Of a stretch of DNA of 64,000 nt, positions 10,703 to 19,843 are shown one piece after another. Both the position numbers and the translations under genes were made by a program. A model generated the notes under the pieces. The model ran no database searches. It was not told the origin of the DNA and worked only from the letters and a program-made list of their open reading frames with translations. This DNA is from Leptospira sanjuanensis (GTDB lineage Bacteria > Spirochaetota > Leptospiria > Leptospirales > Leptospiraceae), in assembly GCF_022267325.1 (NCBI RefSeq), contig NZ_JAIZBG010000001.1, forward strand, positions 3,167,001 through 3,231,000, given 5' to 3'. Positions within the stretch are counted from its first letter, which is position 1, and each line of letters begins with the position of its first letter.

Positions 10703-11140
10703 TTATCCGATCTTCTCGCTAACGGCGTAAGAGCCGTTTAAAAGAGGCATAAGAAGTTCGATTTCATTCTGAATCCTCTTAAACAACAGGTCCGTAAGTT
10801 CGCTCGAATCCTTGATAAAGTGCGAAGGTCTTTCTAAAATCAAGGAAGGAAGAGACCACATAGTGACGTACGTGCGAACTCGATTTCTCAATTCGTTTCG
10901 AGCTGGCTTCGTACAGAACTCGAACTGTTCTTCACTTAATATTTCCTCCGGAATCTGTTCCATCAGAATCAGATTCGATTCGGTCATCATGTGTTCGCTT
11001 AGCTTCGCGTTCAGCGTCGCCAAAATATCCAAAACCTCGCTTACCCGATCCGCAATCGAATCGCTTCTTAGGATCCGGATCAACTCGACGACGAGCCTCT
11101 TCAGAGAATCGTTTTGTTTTTTATACGCTTCGGTTGGCAT
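10703..11140 (-). CDS. helical protein, possible degenerate hemerythrin-like domain
   Basis: 145 residues, all-helical by composition, no membrane segment. Three segments line up with the hemerythrin-like protein at 14480: YKKQNDSLKRL with LKKQHLIVNEY, KLSEHMMTESNLILMEQ with LLFHLNVEDLELYLKM, and KRIQNEIELLMPLL with RRIEREESEFYPLI. The first putative iron-ligand His is replaced by Asn here while the second His and Glu remain, so metal binding is doubtful. I made this comparison by eye only. A plausible RBS (AAAGGTGAGAGAG) precedes the ATG. Confidence 0.5.
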   Translation of the reverse strand: MPTEAYKKQNDSLKRLVVELIRILRSDSIADRVSEVLDILATLNAKLSEHMMTESNLILMEQIPEEILSEEQFEFCTKPARNELRNRVRTYVTMWSLPSLILERPSHFIKDSSELTDLLFKRIQNEIELLMPLLNGSYAVSEKIG

Positions 11141-11207
11141 GCTTCTCTCTCACCTTTAATCTTCTTTATATTTGAACCGGTTTTATCTTTGTTTAAATGT
11201 TCGATCC

Positions 11208-11519
11208 TTAGGACCGTTTTTTCTTTGTGTAAGTTTTACTCGGAGTTCGTCCGTATAAATCTTTTAAGGACTTGGAAACCCTATGACTTTCCGGAACGAT
11301 TCGAAAAACCTTCGAAACACCGGACTCCATTTCGACGTTCGTGTCTTTATGCCGTTTGATCGCATTATAGATCTCGTCCGATTCCCGATCGATTCCGCGG
11401 GTTTGAATCGTTTCAGCCAACGAGAGCAAAACGGCGCGCGGATTCCCGGCATCTCTTCGCATTCTTATGAGAATTTTACCTTTGAATTTCGTTTTCATGT
11501 ATAAGAACCGGGCCGCCAT
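11208..11519 (-). CDS. small basic hypothetical protein
   Basis: 103 residues, strongly basic (ends YTKKKRS), with no signal peptide or known motif. An alternative start at 11498 gives 96 residues beginning MKTKFKGKILI. It lies directly downstream of the broken globin gene on the same strand and may share its promoter. No RBS is convincing at either start, so it may be non-functional. Confidence 0.4.
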   Translation of the reverse strand: MAARFLYMKTKFKGKILIRMRRDAGNPRAVLLSLAETIQTRGIDRESDEIYNAIKRHKDTNVEMESGVSKVFRIVPESHRVSKSLKDLYGRTPSKTYTKKKRS

Positions 11520-11577
11520 TATCGGAAAAATTTCTATCGGAATCTTGCTAAACCGAAATCAATGTTTGGTTTCTACT

Positions 11578-11832
11578 ATTCAGGTGTCTTTTGCCCGTGT
11601 CTTCAATGACCGGAATTAAATTGGAAAGATCTCCCAACCCGGAAATCAAGGTTCTAAGCATCAACATCAACTTTCTTCCCTACTCTGTCATGTCGCCCTT
11701 AAACATCGCTTTATAAGTTGGTTCTAATTCAAAAAGTTTTTTATAAAATAAAACAGAAACTTCTTCCTTGTTCCCGTATACTTTTTCAAAGCTCGACCTA
11801 ACCATTCTTATTTCATCATTTCCTAATATCAT
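11578..11832 (-). pseudogene. globin pseudogene, nonsense mutation and lost 3' part
   Basis: From ATG 11832 (RBS GGAG) the frame reads like the N-terminal half of a bacterial single-domain globin or flavohaemoglobin: MVRSSFEKVYG, VLFYKKLFELEP, YKAMFKGDMTE, then TAG at 11680-11682. Past the stop the same frame continues with globin-like sequence: GRKLMLMLRTLISGLGDL, SNLIPVIEDTGKRHLN, to about 11578, where similarity ends and a second stop follows. Homologues usually have Gln where the TAG stands (TEQGRKLM), so one C-to-T change explains it. The part carrying the proximal haem His is gone, so the gene is dead. Confidence 0.75.
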
Positions 11833-12153
11833 TTTGCTCTCCATTTCCCCGGATTCTATACGAAAAATGAATATTACCAAGCGGATTTTGGAGTTTTCTC
11901 GGTTACAAAACTTTCAACTTAATTTAATCGGAACTGTAAAATAGAAATAGTATTGATTTATAATCTGTTATCATAATTGTTTTATTTATCACAGCCCGGA
12001 ATCATTTTACTTTTTCTTGTCCGCAATTGAATACGAATGGATATTTCCTTATAGATCTCATATAAACGCGGTCAAAAACTTGTTTTTCATTTTTTATTGT
12101 ATTTGTAGATCGCGATAAATAACGTGAACAAAGACGCCTTCCGGAGATAATTT

Positions 12154-12558
12154 ATGGATACGAAAGCCGATACGATCAGTTACAAAACGAATGATATAAA
12201 AATCACTGTCGAGAATATTTCTTCCGGAGGAACATTACCCGGCCCTGCGGCAATGATTCAGCTCCAAGGAGACATCAACATTTTCTCGGCTAAAAAGTTG
12301 AAGGACACTTTCAACGAAGCGATCGAAAAAGAAATTTACATTCTTCTAATAGATGTATCAGGAGTCAAAGGGATGGATTCTTCCGGGATAGCGACTTTTA
12401 TCGGAGCACAGACGCGTCTCAATAAGATTCCGAACGCAGGACTTGTTCTCCATTCTCTTACTCCTCAGATCGAGAAAATGCTGGAACTTACAAGACTCAA
12501 AGCTTTGTTTCGCACTGCTCCGGATTTATCCGCGGCAATTCGTTTGTTTTCCGCCTAA
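12154..12558 (+). CDS. STAS-domain anti-sigma factor antagonist
   Basis: 134 residues. After a ~30-residue lead comes a single STAS domain: IQLQGDINIFSAKKLKDTF, LIDVSGVKGMDSSGIATFIG, then GLVLHSLTPQIEKMLELTRL. The DSSG motif carries the serine that is phosphorylated in SpoIIAA/RsbV-type switches. It would bind an anti-sigma kinase depending on phosphorylation. No kinase or phosphatase gene is adjacent. RBS GGAGA is spaced 7 bases from the ATG. Confidence 0.85.
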   Translation: MDTKADTISYKTNDIKITVENISSGGTLPGPAAMIQLQGDINIFSAKKLKDTFNEAIEKEIYILLIDVSGVKGMDSSGIATFIGAQTRLNKIPNAGLVLHSLTPQIEKMLELTRLKALFRTAPDLSAAIRLFSA

Positions 12559-12569
12559 TGAAATTCCGC

Positions 12570-12597
12570 CGAATCCTCGCGACTGTGCGAGGATTCG
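12570..12597 (+). terminator. strong hairpin after the STAS gene
   Basis: CGAATCCTCGC pairs perfectly over 11 bases with GCGAGGATTCG across a GACTGT loop. A T-rich run (CTGTCTTTTTT) begins about 15 bases later rather than immediately, so it is a likely but not ideal intrinsic terminator. Confidence 0.5.
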
Positions 12598-12794
12598 AAA
12601 CTCCTTCCTGTCTTTTTTCCGAGCTACTTGTAATTCCCGCCATAAATCATCCGATCCGGTTCCAAAACTTCGTTATAAAAACGCAATTTACGTAATTCCT
12701 AAGGATTTATAAAGCCGATCCGAAAATTCTATAATTCCGTTTTTCATCGTTTCAGCGCTTTGATACACTCTAGAAATATAGGCTGGGTAGCAAA

Positions 12795-14477
12795 GTGACG
12801 AACAACGTGCAAGTATCTCCTCTCATTTTAAGAAGAGCCATTAAATTCTGCTCGGACAATTCGAAAGAAGGAATCATTCTATTCTCAAAAAACTGGGAAT
12901 TACTGTATTCCAATTCGACATTCGAACATCTGATTCAATCTCCGAATTTCCAAACCATATACGAGGCGCTTATAGCTTATTTTAAAACGACAAAGTCGAT
13001 CGTATACGAAAAGGAAACGGGGTTGTCCAGCCTACTTCTGGAATCGGGCGTAATCGATGTCGCCTATTTCAACGATATGACGCTGATGTTGAACTTCATC
13101 GTCCATGACTTGGAGGAAATCAACGCGGTTCGTTTTCTTACGGTAAGACAAAATCTTTCCGTTGATACGAAAGAATCCTTTTATCAGGACCGTTTCACGG
13201 GGCTTCCGAATAAGAATTACTTCCTTTCCATCTACAGCAACAACCGGATCTACAATAGCAACTCCAAGAAGGAATACTTTCTTTTTCTGATCTCGCTTTC
13301 CAATCCGGATTCGATTCTAAACAAAGAGGATAATTTTTATTACGAGTCGATCGCTCTTAAAATCGCGGATCGTCTCAAAAAGTACATCTCCAAAGGAGAT
13401 CAGATCTTCCGGCTCGGTTCGGAACGGTTTCTAATCGCGACTTCGAACATAGAATCCGAATTGGAAGCGGAATGGTTTGCCGAATGCATCATACTCTTGT
13501 TTTCGTTCCCATTCACGTATCGAGAACGCGAATTTCATTTAAACGCGAACGTCGGTTACGCCCAGTTCGACCAACAGGTCAATACGGACTTAAATTCCCT
13601 CCGAATTTTGGAGGAGGCCGTTCAACAATCCGCCCTTATCGGGCCGAATTCCTTTTATCATTACGACCGCAACACGATCGAACAAAACGCGACACGCGCA
13701 AAGATAGAACTCGATCTGAGAAAGGTATTAAACCGAAATGAACTCGAACTTGCCTACCAACCGATCCTGGACCTAAGACAGGATTCGATTCTTTCCATGG
13801 AAGTTCTTTTGCGCTGGAATCATCCGGAAAAAGGAAAGCTGATGCCCGCGAGCTTCATCTCGATAGCGGAAAGTTCCAGCTTTATCAAAACAATCGGAGA
13901 ATGGTTGATCTGGGACACACTTAAATCCTACAGCACTTCCATCCTGAGGGACAATCAGATCTGTATTTCGCTTAACATTTCCGCGAAACAACTGAACGAC
14001 AAACAGATCTTCAACGTCCTCAAGGAATCCACCGATTTTTACGGCATTTCTCCCGATTCCATCATTCTGGAGATCATCGAGGATTCTTTCGATTCGAACC
14101 TCGTCAAAGTCAACAAAGTCATCACGCTTCTTAAGGATTTCGGTTATCGTTTTGCGATCGACGATTTCGGCAAAGGTTATTCTTCCCTTGGACGACTGCA
14201 GACTCTTCCGGTCGACTACATCAAACTAGACAAAGTCTTTCTCTTCAATTACTTCAAATCGTCGAGCAAGACCATCATCTCCTCTCTAATCAGCCTGATT
14301 CAAGCGATGGACAAAGCGATCATCGTGGAAGGAGTGGAGAATCCGAGTCAACACGAACTGTTAAAGGAACTGAACTGCAACTACGCGCAGGGATATTTTT
14401 ATTCTTATCCTTTGGAGTCTTCCAAAGTGGAAGAATACGTGAAATCGAAATTCAACCAAAAAACAGCGAGGAGTTGA
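12795..14477 (+). CDS. GGDEF(degenerate)-EAL protein, probable c-di-GMP phosphodiesterase
   Basis: 560 residues, soluble. The N-terminal ~140 are PAS-like in pattern but unassigned. Residues ~135-295 form a GGDEF domain: [11 protein letters not shown] is present, but the active-site signature reads RLGSERF instead of GGDEF, so cyclase activity is lost. Residues ~310-550 form an EAL domain whose catalytic residues are preserved: EVLLRW (variant EVL), [39 protein letters not shown] and [10 protein letters not shown]. It should hydrolyse c-di-GMP, possibly controlled by the degenerate GGDEF. The start is GTG. The hemerythrin-like gene follows after 2 bases, suggesting coupling. Confidence 0.85.
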   Translation: MTNNVQVSPLILRRAIKFCSDNSKEGIILFSKNWELLYSNSTFEHLIQSPNFQTIYEALIAYFKTTKSIVYEKETGLSSLLLESGVIDVAYFNDMTLMLNFIVHDLEEINAVRFLTVRQNLSVDTKESFYQDRFTGLPNKNYFLSIYSNNRIYNSNSKKEYFLFLISLSNPDSILNKEDNFYYESIALKIADRLKKYISKGDQIFRLGSERFLIATSNIESELEAEWFAECIILLFSFPFTYREREFHLNANVGYAQFDQQVNTDLNSLRILEEAVQQSALIGPNSFYHYDRNTIEQNATRAKIELDLRKVLNRNELELAYQPILDLRQDSILSMEVLLRWNHPEKGKLMPASFISIAESSSFIKTIGEWLIWDTLKSYSTSILRDNQICISLNISAKQLNDKQIFNVLKESTDFYGISPDSIILEIIEDSFDSNLVKVNKVITLLKDFGYRFAIDDFGKGYSSLGRLQTLPVDYIKLDKVFLFNYFKSSSKTIISSLISLIQAMDKAIIVEGVENPSQHELLKELNCNYAQGYFYSYPLESSKVEEYVKSKFNQKTARS

Positions 14478-14479
14478 AC

Positions 14480-14932
14480 GTGGAACTAATCGGAAAACTC
14501 AAAAAACAACACCTGATCGTGAACGAATACGCGCATCAGATCGAATCGGAAATCGATAAGGCGAACCCGAATATAGGTCATCTCGTCGAATTGCTTTCCA
14601 TTTTTTCGGCTTCTCTCCTCTTTCACCTGAACGTAGAAGACTTGGAGCTCTATCTCAAGATGGAAAGTTATACGTATAGCTCGCCTACTTTGGTTTCCCT
14701 TTTCGAACAATACCAAAAGACCATGTTCGGTTTAAAGGACACCCTTTTGGATTATGCGAGCAAATATTCCGATCCGCTTACGATTGAAATGAACTTTTCC
14801 GTTTTCCGGGAAGAAACGGAAACGATCCTCAAACTCCTCCGGAGAAGAATCGAACGAGAAGAATCGGAATTCTATCCTTTGATCGAGGAGATTCTCAGAA
14901 AATTCGCGAACGAACCCGAGGCGGTTCCGTGA
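14480..14932 (+). CDS. hemerythrin-like HHE-domain protein
   Basis: About 150 residues, four-helix pattern. LKKQHLIVNEY, LLFHLNVEDLELYLKM and EREESEFYPLIEEI match the spacing of hemerythrin cation-binding domains, though not all classic ligands are His. I choose GTG at 14480 because GAGGAG lies six bases upstream; a TTG at 14474 would overlap the preceding stop. It follows the EAL gene directly, so it may sense oxygen, NO or redox state for the phosphodiesterase; that link is inference. A diverged relative may be encoded at 10703. Confidence 0.65.
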   Translation: MELIGKLKKQHLIVNEYAHQIESEIDKANPNIGHLVELLSIFSASLLFHLNVEDLELYLKMESYTYSSPTLVSLFEQYQKTMFGLKDTLLDYASKYSDPLTIEMNFSVFREETETILKLLRRRIEREESEFYPLIEEILRKFANEPEAVP

Positions 14933-15360
14933 GAATAGAAGCGAAACGATACGCGAAAGAACTAAGAAATTCGGCCTGAAATTTCGGAATCGACGACTCG
15001 ATTCGGAAATTTTGATACGGGGAACGCAAATTCGCTACGATCAATACGGCTTTATAATTCCTTTCGATTTAATATAAATGCAGACTATCCATTTTCGAGC
15101 GGTTCCGCATATAACATTAATTATTTATAATACTTTTGAATTTAATTTAATAAAGTACTTGAAAATTTAAACGGACATTGATCGGAATGAGCGAAAGAAT
15201 ACGGCTTTGTTCCGTTTTTTAATTTTTATTCGTAAAAGGTAAAAAGGAATCAACGGACGTTTTTCCGGATTCAAATAGGATGTTGGAGGAATGATCGACG
15301 CCGACGCGGAAATTTCAAAATGGAAACTTCGCGCGTAATTTTTCGGCCGAGAGAAAAAAT
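14933..15360. other. 428-base gap, AT-rich centre
   Basis: No credible gene. The stretch 15110-15170 is very AT-rich and could hold the promoter of the downstream lipoprotein gene, but I see no clear -35/-10 pair. Confidence 0.4.
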
Positions 15361-17364
15361 ATGAGAAACAAATTCAAATTCTATAAAGTATTGATCGCGA
15401 TCGTTTTATCGACGTTGAATTGTCTCGGAGACAGACATTCTTCCAGTCTGTCGGTCTTTAATATTCCCGGATTTGTGACTTCAACAAACATCGACCCTAC
15501 CTACGCGACGATCAGCGGAGACGTGACCGGCTTAGCGGGAACGGGTTTGATTCTTTCCAATAACGACACGGATTCGGTTACGATCGACGCCAACGGAAAT
15601 TTCAGTTTTCCCGAAAAAGTTAGGGGCGGCGATTCTTACAACATCACGATTCGGCAAAATCCGGTTTCTCCCTCGCAGATCTGCTCGGTGAGCAACGGCT
15701 CCGGAATCGTATCTTCACAAGCGATTTCCAATATTCGTGTGGTCTGTTCCGCGATCGGCTTTTCGATCGGTGGAAACGTTACGGGACTGAGCGGCAGCGG
15801 ACTCGTTCTGAAAAACAACGGCGCCGATCCGATTTCGATTTCGGCCGACGGTTCGTTTACGTTCCCCGCTTCGATTGCAAGCGGCGCAACCTATGCGGTT
15901 ACGATTCAGCAAGCTCCGACTTCTCCTACGCAGACCTGTACTCTGAGCAACGATACGGGCACCGTTTCCTCTTCGAACATCTCGAACGTTTCCGTTTCCT
16001 GCGGACCGGCGATGTATTTTGTGGGCGGAACGATCACGGGACTTTCCGGGAATCTAATATTAGAAAACAATGGTGGAGATTCCACGACGATTTCGGCGAA
16101 CGGAAGTTTTAAGATGACGACTCCGATCGCAGATGCTTCTTCGTTTAACGTTTCGATGACGGGGCAGCCTTCCGGTCAAACTTGTTACATCGCATCCCCC
16201 TCGGGAACGATCGCGACCGCGGATGCGACGAGCGTTCTCATTAACTGCGTGAACGGAACATCTCTCGGAACGTTGGTCAGCGGAAACAGTTTGGTTTCCT
16301 CTTTGCCTCTCGCTCCGTTCGTGGAAAATCCGGCTACCGGCAGCGCCGATTGGTTTATGGGTGATCCCGGAGGCGACCCGGATATAATCGCCGACGGCTA
16401 CGGATTCGCAATGTCGTCCGCACCGACGGCATCGTTCGCGAACATGTATCATATCACCACGGACGGTATCCATCTTTACGCAGGAGATTATACCACCGCA
16501 AGTCCTACGACCGGAACGGTGAGAAAAATCAACATCGCTTCGAGAACCGCCACTTCTCTTCCGATTACGATCGATAGACCGAGAGGAATTACGACCGATG
16601 GGATCTTTCTCTACATCACGAGCCAAAGTCATTTTATCGTGAAATACAACCTCATCACGAACACGTATTCCACGATTGCAGGTCTTGCGGGTTCGAGCGG
16701 AAGCACGGACGGAGTCGGAACTGCGGCGAGATTCAGCGCTCCGAAAGGAATCGCGACCGACGGAACCTATCTCTACGTCGCGGACACGGGAAATAATAAG
16801 ATTCGCAGAATCAGAATCTCGGATAACACGGTCACTACGATCGCGGGGAGCGGAACCGCGGGAACTCTGGACGGACCGGGAACTTCCGCGGAATTCAATA
16901 AACCAAGTCATCTCGTTTATGATTCCAACACTCTGTATGTGACCGACACGAACTCGAACAATATTAAAAAAATCGATCTTAGTTCAACGATGGTGACTAC
17001 GATCGCGGGAAGTTCCGCCGGAACGTCCGGAAACGTAGTCAACGCAACGGGAACTATGGCGCGTTTTACCGGTCCCGTGGCGGTTTCACTAGACGCAAAC
17101 TTTCTCTACGTCGTGGACGGAACAACGCTCATCAAAAAGATTTCAAGAACCGCTCCGTATGCGGTCACGAACCTTTTGGGTTGTTCTCCGATTCCGCCGA
17201 CCAGCGGCACTACGGTTTCAGGCGGACCGGACGGAGGAACGATCGGAACCTGCCAGGCAAACGAAGGAAGCTTCTTTGCACCGAGGGGAATCGTGACCAA
17301 CGGTCGGAGCCTCTTCGTAGTCGAAATGCATCCATACATGCGGTTGGTTCGAAAGATCGACTAA
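15361..17364 (+). CDS. large lipoprotein with three N-terminal repeats and an NHL beta-propeller
   Basis: 667 residues. The signal sequence ends LSTLNC, a relaxed spirochaetal lipobox (Cys at about 21). Residues ~45-300 contain three tandem units of about 80 residues with core ISGDVTGLAGTGLILSNN, SFPEKV or similar, and a closing VVC/VSC cysteine. Residues ~350-667 hold NHL-type repeats: GITTDGIFLYI, YVADTGNNKIRRI, DNTVTTIAGSGTAG, LYVTDTNSNNIKKI, RGIVTNGRSLFVV, expected to form a propeller. It is an exposed or periplasmic lipoprotein with a probable binding role. Its partner is unknown. Confidence 0.85.
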   Translation: MRNKFKFYKVLIAIVLSTLNCLGDRHSSSLSVFNIPGFVTSTNIDPTYATISGDVTGLAGTGLILSNNDTDSVTIDANGNFSFPEKVRGGDSYNITIRQNPVSPSQICSVSNGSGIVSSQAISNIRVVCSAIGFSIGGNVTGLSGSGLVLKNNGADPISISADGSFTFPASIASGATYAVTIQQAPTSPTQTCTLSNDTGTVSSSNISNVSVSCGPAMYFVGGTITGLSGNLILENNGGDSTTISANGSFKMTTPIADASSFNVSMTGQPSGQTCYIASPSGTIATADATSVLINCVNGTSLGTLVSGNSLVSSLPLAPFVENPATGSADWFMGDPGGDPDIIADGYGFAMSSAPTASFANMYHITTDGIHLYAGDYTTASPTTGTVRKINIASRTATSLPITIDRPRGITTDGIFLYITSQSHFIVKYNLITNTYSTIAGLAGSSGSTDGVGTAARFSAPKGIATDGTYLYVADTGNNKIRRIRISDNTVTTIAGSGTAGTLDGPGTSAEFNKPSHLVYDSNTLYVTDTNSNNIKKIDLSSTMVTTIAGSSAGTSGNVVNATGTMARFTGPVAVSLDANFLYVVDGTTLIKKISRTAPYAVTNLLGCSPIPPTSGTTVSGGPDGGTIGTCQANEGSFFAPRGIVTNGRSLFVVEMHPYMRLVRKID

Positions 17365-17371
17365 AATTCCC

Positions 17372-17393
17372 AATCCCTCTCCGAAAAGGGATT
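17372..17393 (+). terminator. intrinsic terminator-like hairpin
   Basis: AATCCCT pairs with AGGGATT across an 8-base loop, followed by TT. It sits just after the NHL lipoprotein stop and before coaE. Confidence 0.45.
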
Positions 17394-17458
17394 TTCGAAA
17401 GGAAGTCCCTTTTCTCTTTTTTGCTTGTACTTTTGTCCGACGTCTCTATTCTCAACGA

Positions 17459-18082
17459 ATGCAGAGCGTGCAGCCCGGTAAAAAAGCCTTTTTGGTCGGA
17501 ATTACCGGAATGATCGGGGGCGGCAAAAGTACCGCGGCAAAGATCTTGGAAGAATTGGGCGGCTTCGGAATCAGCGCCGACCGTTTAGCGAAACGTTATA
17601 CGGAACCGGATTCTCCCATTCTCGCCGAACTGACGGAACTCCTAGGAAAGGAAATTCTCGATTCGGAAGGTAAGCCGGATCGGAAAAAAATTTCCGACAT
17701 CGTGTTTCGAGACGCCGATAAACTCGCGGGACTCAATCGACTGATTCATCCGAGGGTTCGCAAGGACTTCCAAAATATTTTGGAGACCATCGCTCAAGGG
17801 AGAATGGTGATTTGGGAAGTTCCCCTTCTTTTCGAAACGGACGCTCACACACTCTGCGACGCGACCGTGACCGTGGATTCCGACCCGGAAGAATCGATCG
17901 CAAGAACGGTTTCCAGAGATGGGACCACGAAAGAGGACGTTTTGGCGAGAATCAAAAACCAACTTCCTCTTACGGAAAAGCTGAAAAGAGCCGATTATAT
18001 CATTAGAAACAGAGGGGACTTGGAATCTCTCAGAGAAGAATGTAAAACTCTCTACTCCGTTCTGTTGGGAAGAATGTCATGA
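17459..18082 (+). CDS. coaE: dephospho-CoA kinase
   Basis: 207 residues, typical length. It catalyses the last step of coenzyme A synthesis, phosphorylating the ribose 3'-OH of dephospho-CoA with ATP. The P-loop is GITGMIGGGKST (residues ~14-25). The nucleotide and CoA-binding pattern continues with ISADRLAKRY, NRLIHPRVRKDF and WEVPLLFE. It overlaps the SPOR gene by four bases (ATGA), so the two are translationally coupled. Confidence 0.92.
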   Translation: MQSVQPGKKAFLVGITGMIGGGKSTAAKILEELGGFGISADRLAKRYTEPDSPILAELTELLGKEILDSEGKPDRKKISDIVFRDADKLAGLNRLIHPRVRKDFQNILETIAQGRMVIWEVPLLFETDAHTLCDATVTVDSDPEESIARTVSRDGTTKEDVLARIKNQLPLTEKLKRADYIIRNRGDLESLREECKTLYSVLLGRMS

Positions 18083-18819
18083 AAGAAAAAATTTTTTACG
18101 TAATCAATCTGGACAATAAGAGAATTCTAATTCTCTCCACGTTTTTAATCGGACTTCTGTTTTCGTTTTTTTTTCTGGGAGTTTCAGTCGGAAAAAAACG
18201 CGCAGGCGGCTCCGCGGAAGAAACGCTGACGTTAAACGACATCAAAAATCAGGAAGTGCAAAGTTCGATTCCGTTTTCCGAACCGGGTCAAATTCCGAGC
18301 GAAGGAAACAACACGGTCGCATCTGCTGAAATTCCGGCGGCGAACGCGAATTCTCCGTCTAACGCAAACACACAGGAATCCGTTACGTTCAAAAACATTC
18401 CTCCCGCAACCGAAGTCGTGGAATTTAAAAAATCGGGAACGGCCCCTTCTTCCGCTGAAAAGGAAAACAAAAACGCTCCTGAAACTCTTTCCGTAAAAGA
18501 ACCGGAAGGTTCCAAGGATTCCAAAAAATCCAAACGAAACGAAGAAAAAAAATCGAAACGAATTTCCAAATCCTCTTCCGACGAAGAAACGGAAGGATTT
18601 ACACTTCAAGTAGCCGCATTTAAGGAAAAAGAAAAGGCAGACGAATTAAAAAAATCGATTTCCGGAAAAGAGAAAAATACGAAAGCAACCGTCAAAAGAT
18701 CAAGAAACGGATATTATACGGTACGATTCGGGTCCGCTTCGTCTAAAAAAGAAGCAGAAAGTCTTGCAAAGTTATTACCTGCGAAATTGAGATCCGGAGT
18801 CATCGTAGTCAAGGATTGA
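18079..18819 (+). CDS. membrane protein with C-terminal SPOR domain
   Basis: 246 residues. A single transmembrane helix near residues 15-34 (ILSTFLIGLLFSFFFLGVSV) is followed by a low-complexity Ser/Lys/Glu/Asn-rich linker (residues ~40-165) and a SPOR domain: FTLQVAAFKEKEKADELKKS, then YYTVRFGSASSKKEAESLAK. SPOR domains bind denuded glycan strands at division septa. It lies in the coaE transcription unit. Confidence 0.85.
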   Translation: MKEKIFYVINLDNKRILILSTFLIGLLFSFFFLGVSVGKKRAGGSAEETLTLNDIKNQEVQSSIPFSEPGQIPSEGNNTVASAEIPAANANSPSNANTQESVTFKNIPPATEVVEFKKSGTAPSSAEKENKNAPETLSVKEPEGSKDSKKSKRNEEKKSKRISKSSSDEETEGFTLQVAAFKEKEKADELKKSISGKEKNTKATVKRSRNGYYTVRFGSASSKKEAESLAKLLPAKLRSGVIVVKD

Positions 18820-18871
18820 TTTTTATATTGACCTCCGTTGTGGAGCCGACGAAATCTGTTTCTGAATACGA

Positions 18872-19519
18872 ATGGATCAACAGGTGTTAGAGCTAACGCG
18901 TAAAGCAGTTGTACGCGCGACGATCGAGAGGCTTCGCACAACGTATTCGGATCTTCTCATCATCAAGGGATACGACGGCATTCCCGATTTTTTCGAATTC
19001 AATCTTTATTCTCCCGCGAACAAAGAAGAGCGCGACAACGCTTTAGAAAATCTTTATGAAAAGCTGAAGACGGTCGCGGGTAAATCCATGACGGACAACA
19101 TTCATCAGATCATTTTGCTGAATCGCCTAACGGATTCTTTGGATTACGACACGGCAAAGATCGTGATCGAAAACAATCTGATGGAAGACGGAGTGATTTC
19201 CAGAGACAATCTTTACGCCGCGATGGGCGAAACCGATCGTTTCGAGGAAAGAAAGAAACAGATCCAGATGGTCGGAAATACGTTGAAATTCTTTTTTTCC
19301 CTTTCCAAACTTCCGATGATCAAACTTGTAATGGCTCCGATCAAGGTCGCAGCTTCCATGGTGGGCGCTACGTCGCTTGTCGAAACGATGGAAGCTGGTT
19401 ACGAGTTATCGAGCAAAATCAAGGATCTCAATCCGTTTATCGAGGCATTTCTCGATCGTGAAACCCGTCTTATTTCGAAACTCGAACTGGGAAATCCCGT
19501 CGGCGAATTGTCGAACTGA
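18872..19519 (+). CDS. conserved hypothetical protein
   Basis: 215 residues, soluble apart from a mildly hydrophobic stretch (LVMAPIKVAASMVGATSLV, residues ~150-168) that could be amphipathic. It begins MDQQVLELTRKAVV and contains GYDGIPDFFEFNLYSP and MTDNIHQIILLNRLTDSL. I do not recognise a family. It starts 52 bases after the SPOR gene and may belong to the same transcription unit. Confidence 0.65.
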   Translation: MDQQVLELTRKAVVRATIERLRTTYSDLLIIKGYDGIPDFFEFNLYSPANKEERDNALENLYEKLKTVAGKSMTDNIHQIILLNRLTDSLDYDTAKIVIENNLMEDGVISRDNLYAAMGETDRFEERKKQIQMVGNTLKFFFSLSKLPMIKLVMAPIKVAASMVGATSLVETMEAGYELSSKIKDLNPFIEAFLDRETRLISKLELGNPVGELSN

Positions 19520-19536
19520 TTCTTCGATAAAATAGC

Positions 19537-19812
19537 GTAGGAACTATTACAAACAAAGAGGGATTTCGGCCGCATCCGCGCGTTGGAATCGAATCGTAAA
19601 AATTTGATTGTTGTGTGAGTTCCAACGCCCGGACCGCGCCACTTCCGGCTCGCGGAGTCCCGCTCGGTCTTTCAGACCAAGCCGTTCGTGTCGCTTGCGG
19701 AGTTGTAAGTCGGGAAATTTCTCCGTTTGCGCAAGAAAATGTGGGAACTCCAGCATTCATTGAGTTTCAGAAAAGATTTACTCTGGATATAAAATTGTGT
19801 AGGAACTCATAC
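19537..19812. repeat. cluster of four GTRGGAACTC repeats
   Basis: This fills most of the 324-base gap 19520-19843. Copies: GTAGGAACTATTAC (19537-19550), TGTGAGTTCCAAC (19614-19626, inverted), TGTGGGAACTCC (19740-19751) and GTAGGAACTCATAC (19799-19812). The sequence between copies has no gene. See the family described in the findings. Confidence 0.6.
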
Positions 19813-19843
19813 CTCTGCGCTGTTCTACGAAACGATTCCGCGG

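Noticed and set aside
16060..16911. 283-codon minus-strand frame
   Set aside because: Arg/Ser-rich shadow antisense to the NHL lipoprotein, which has clear repeats and a lipobox.
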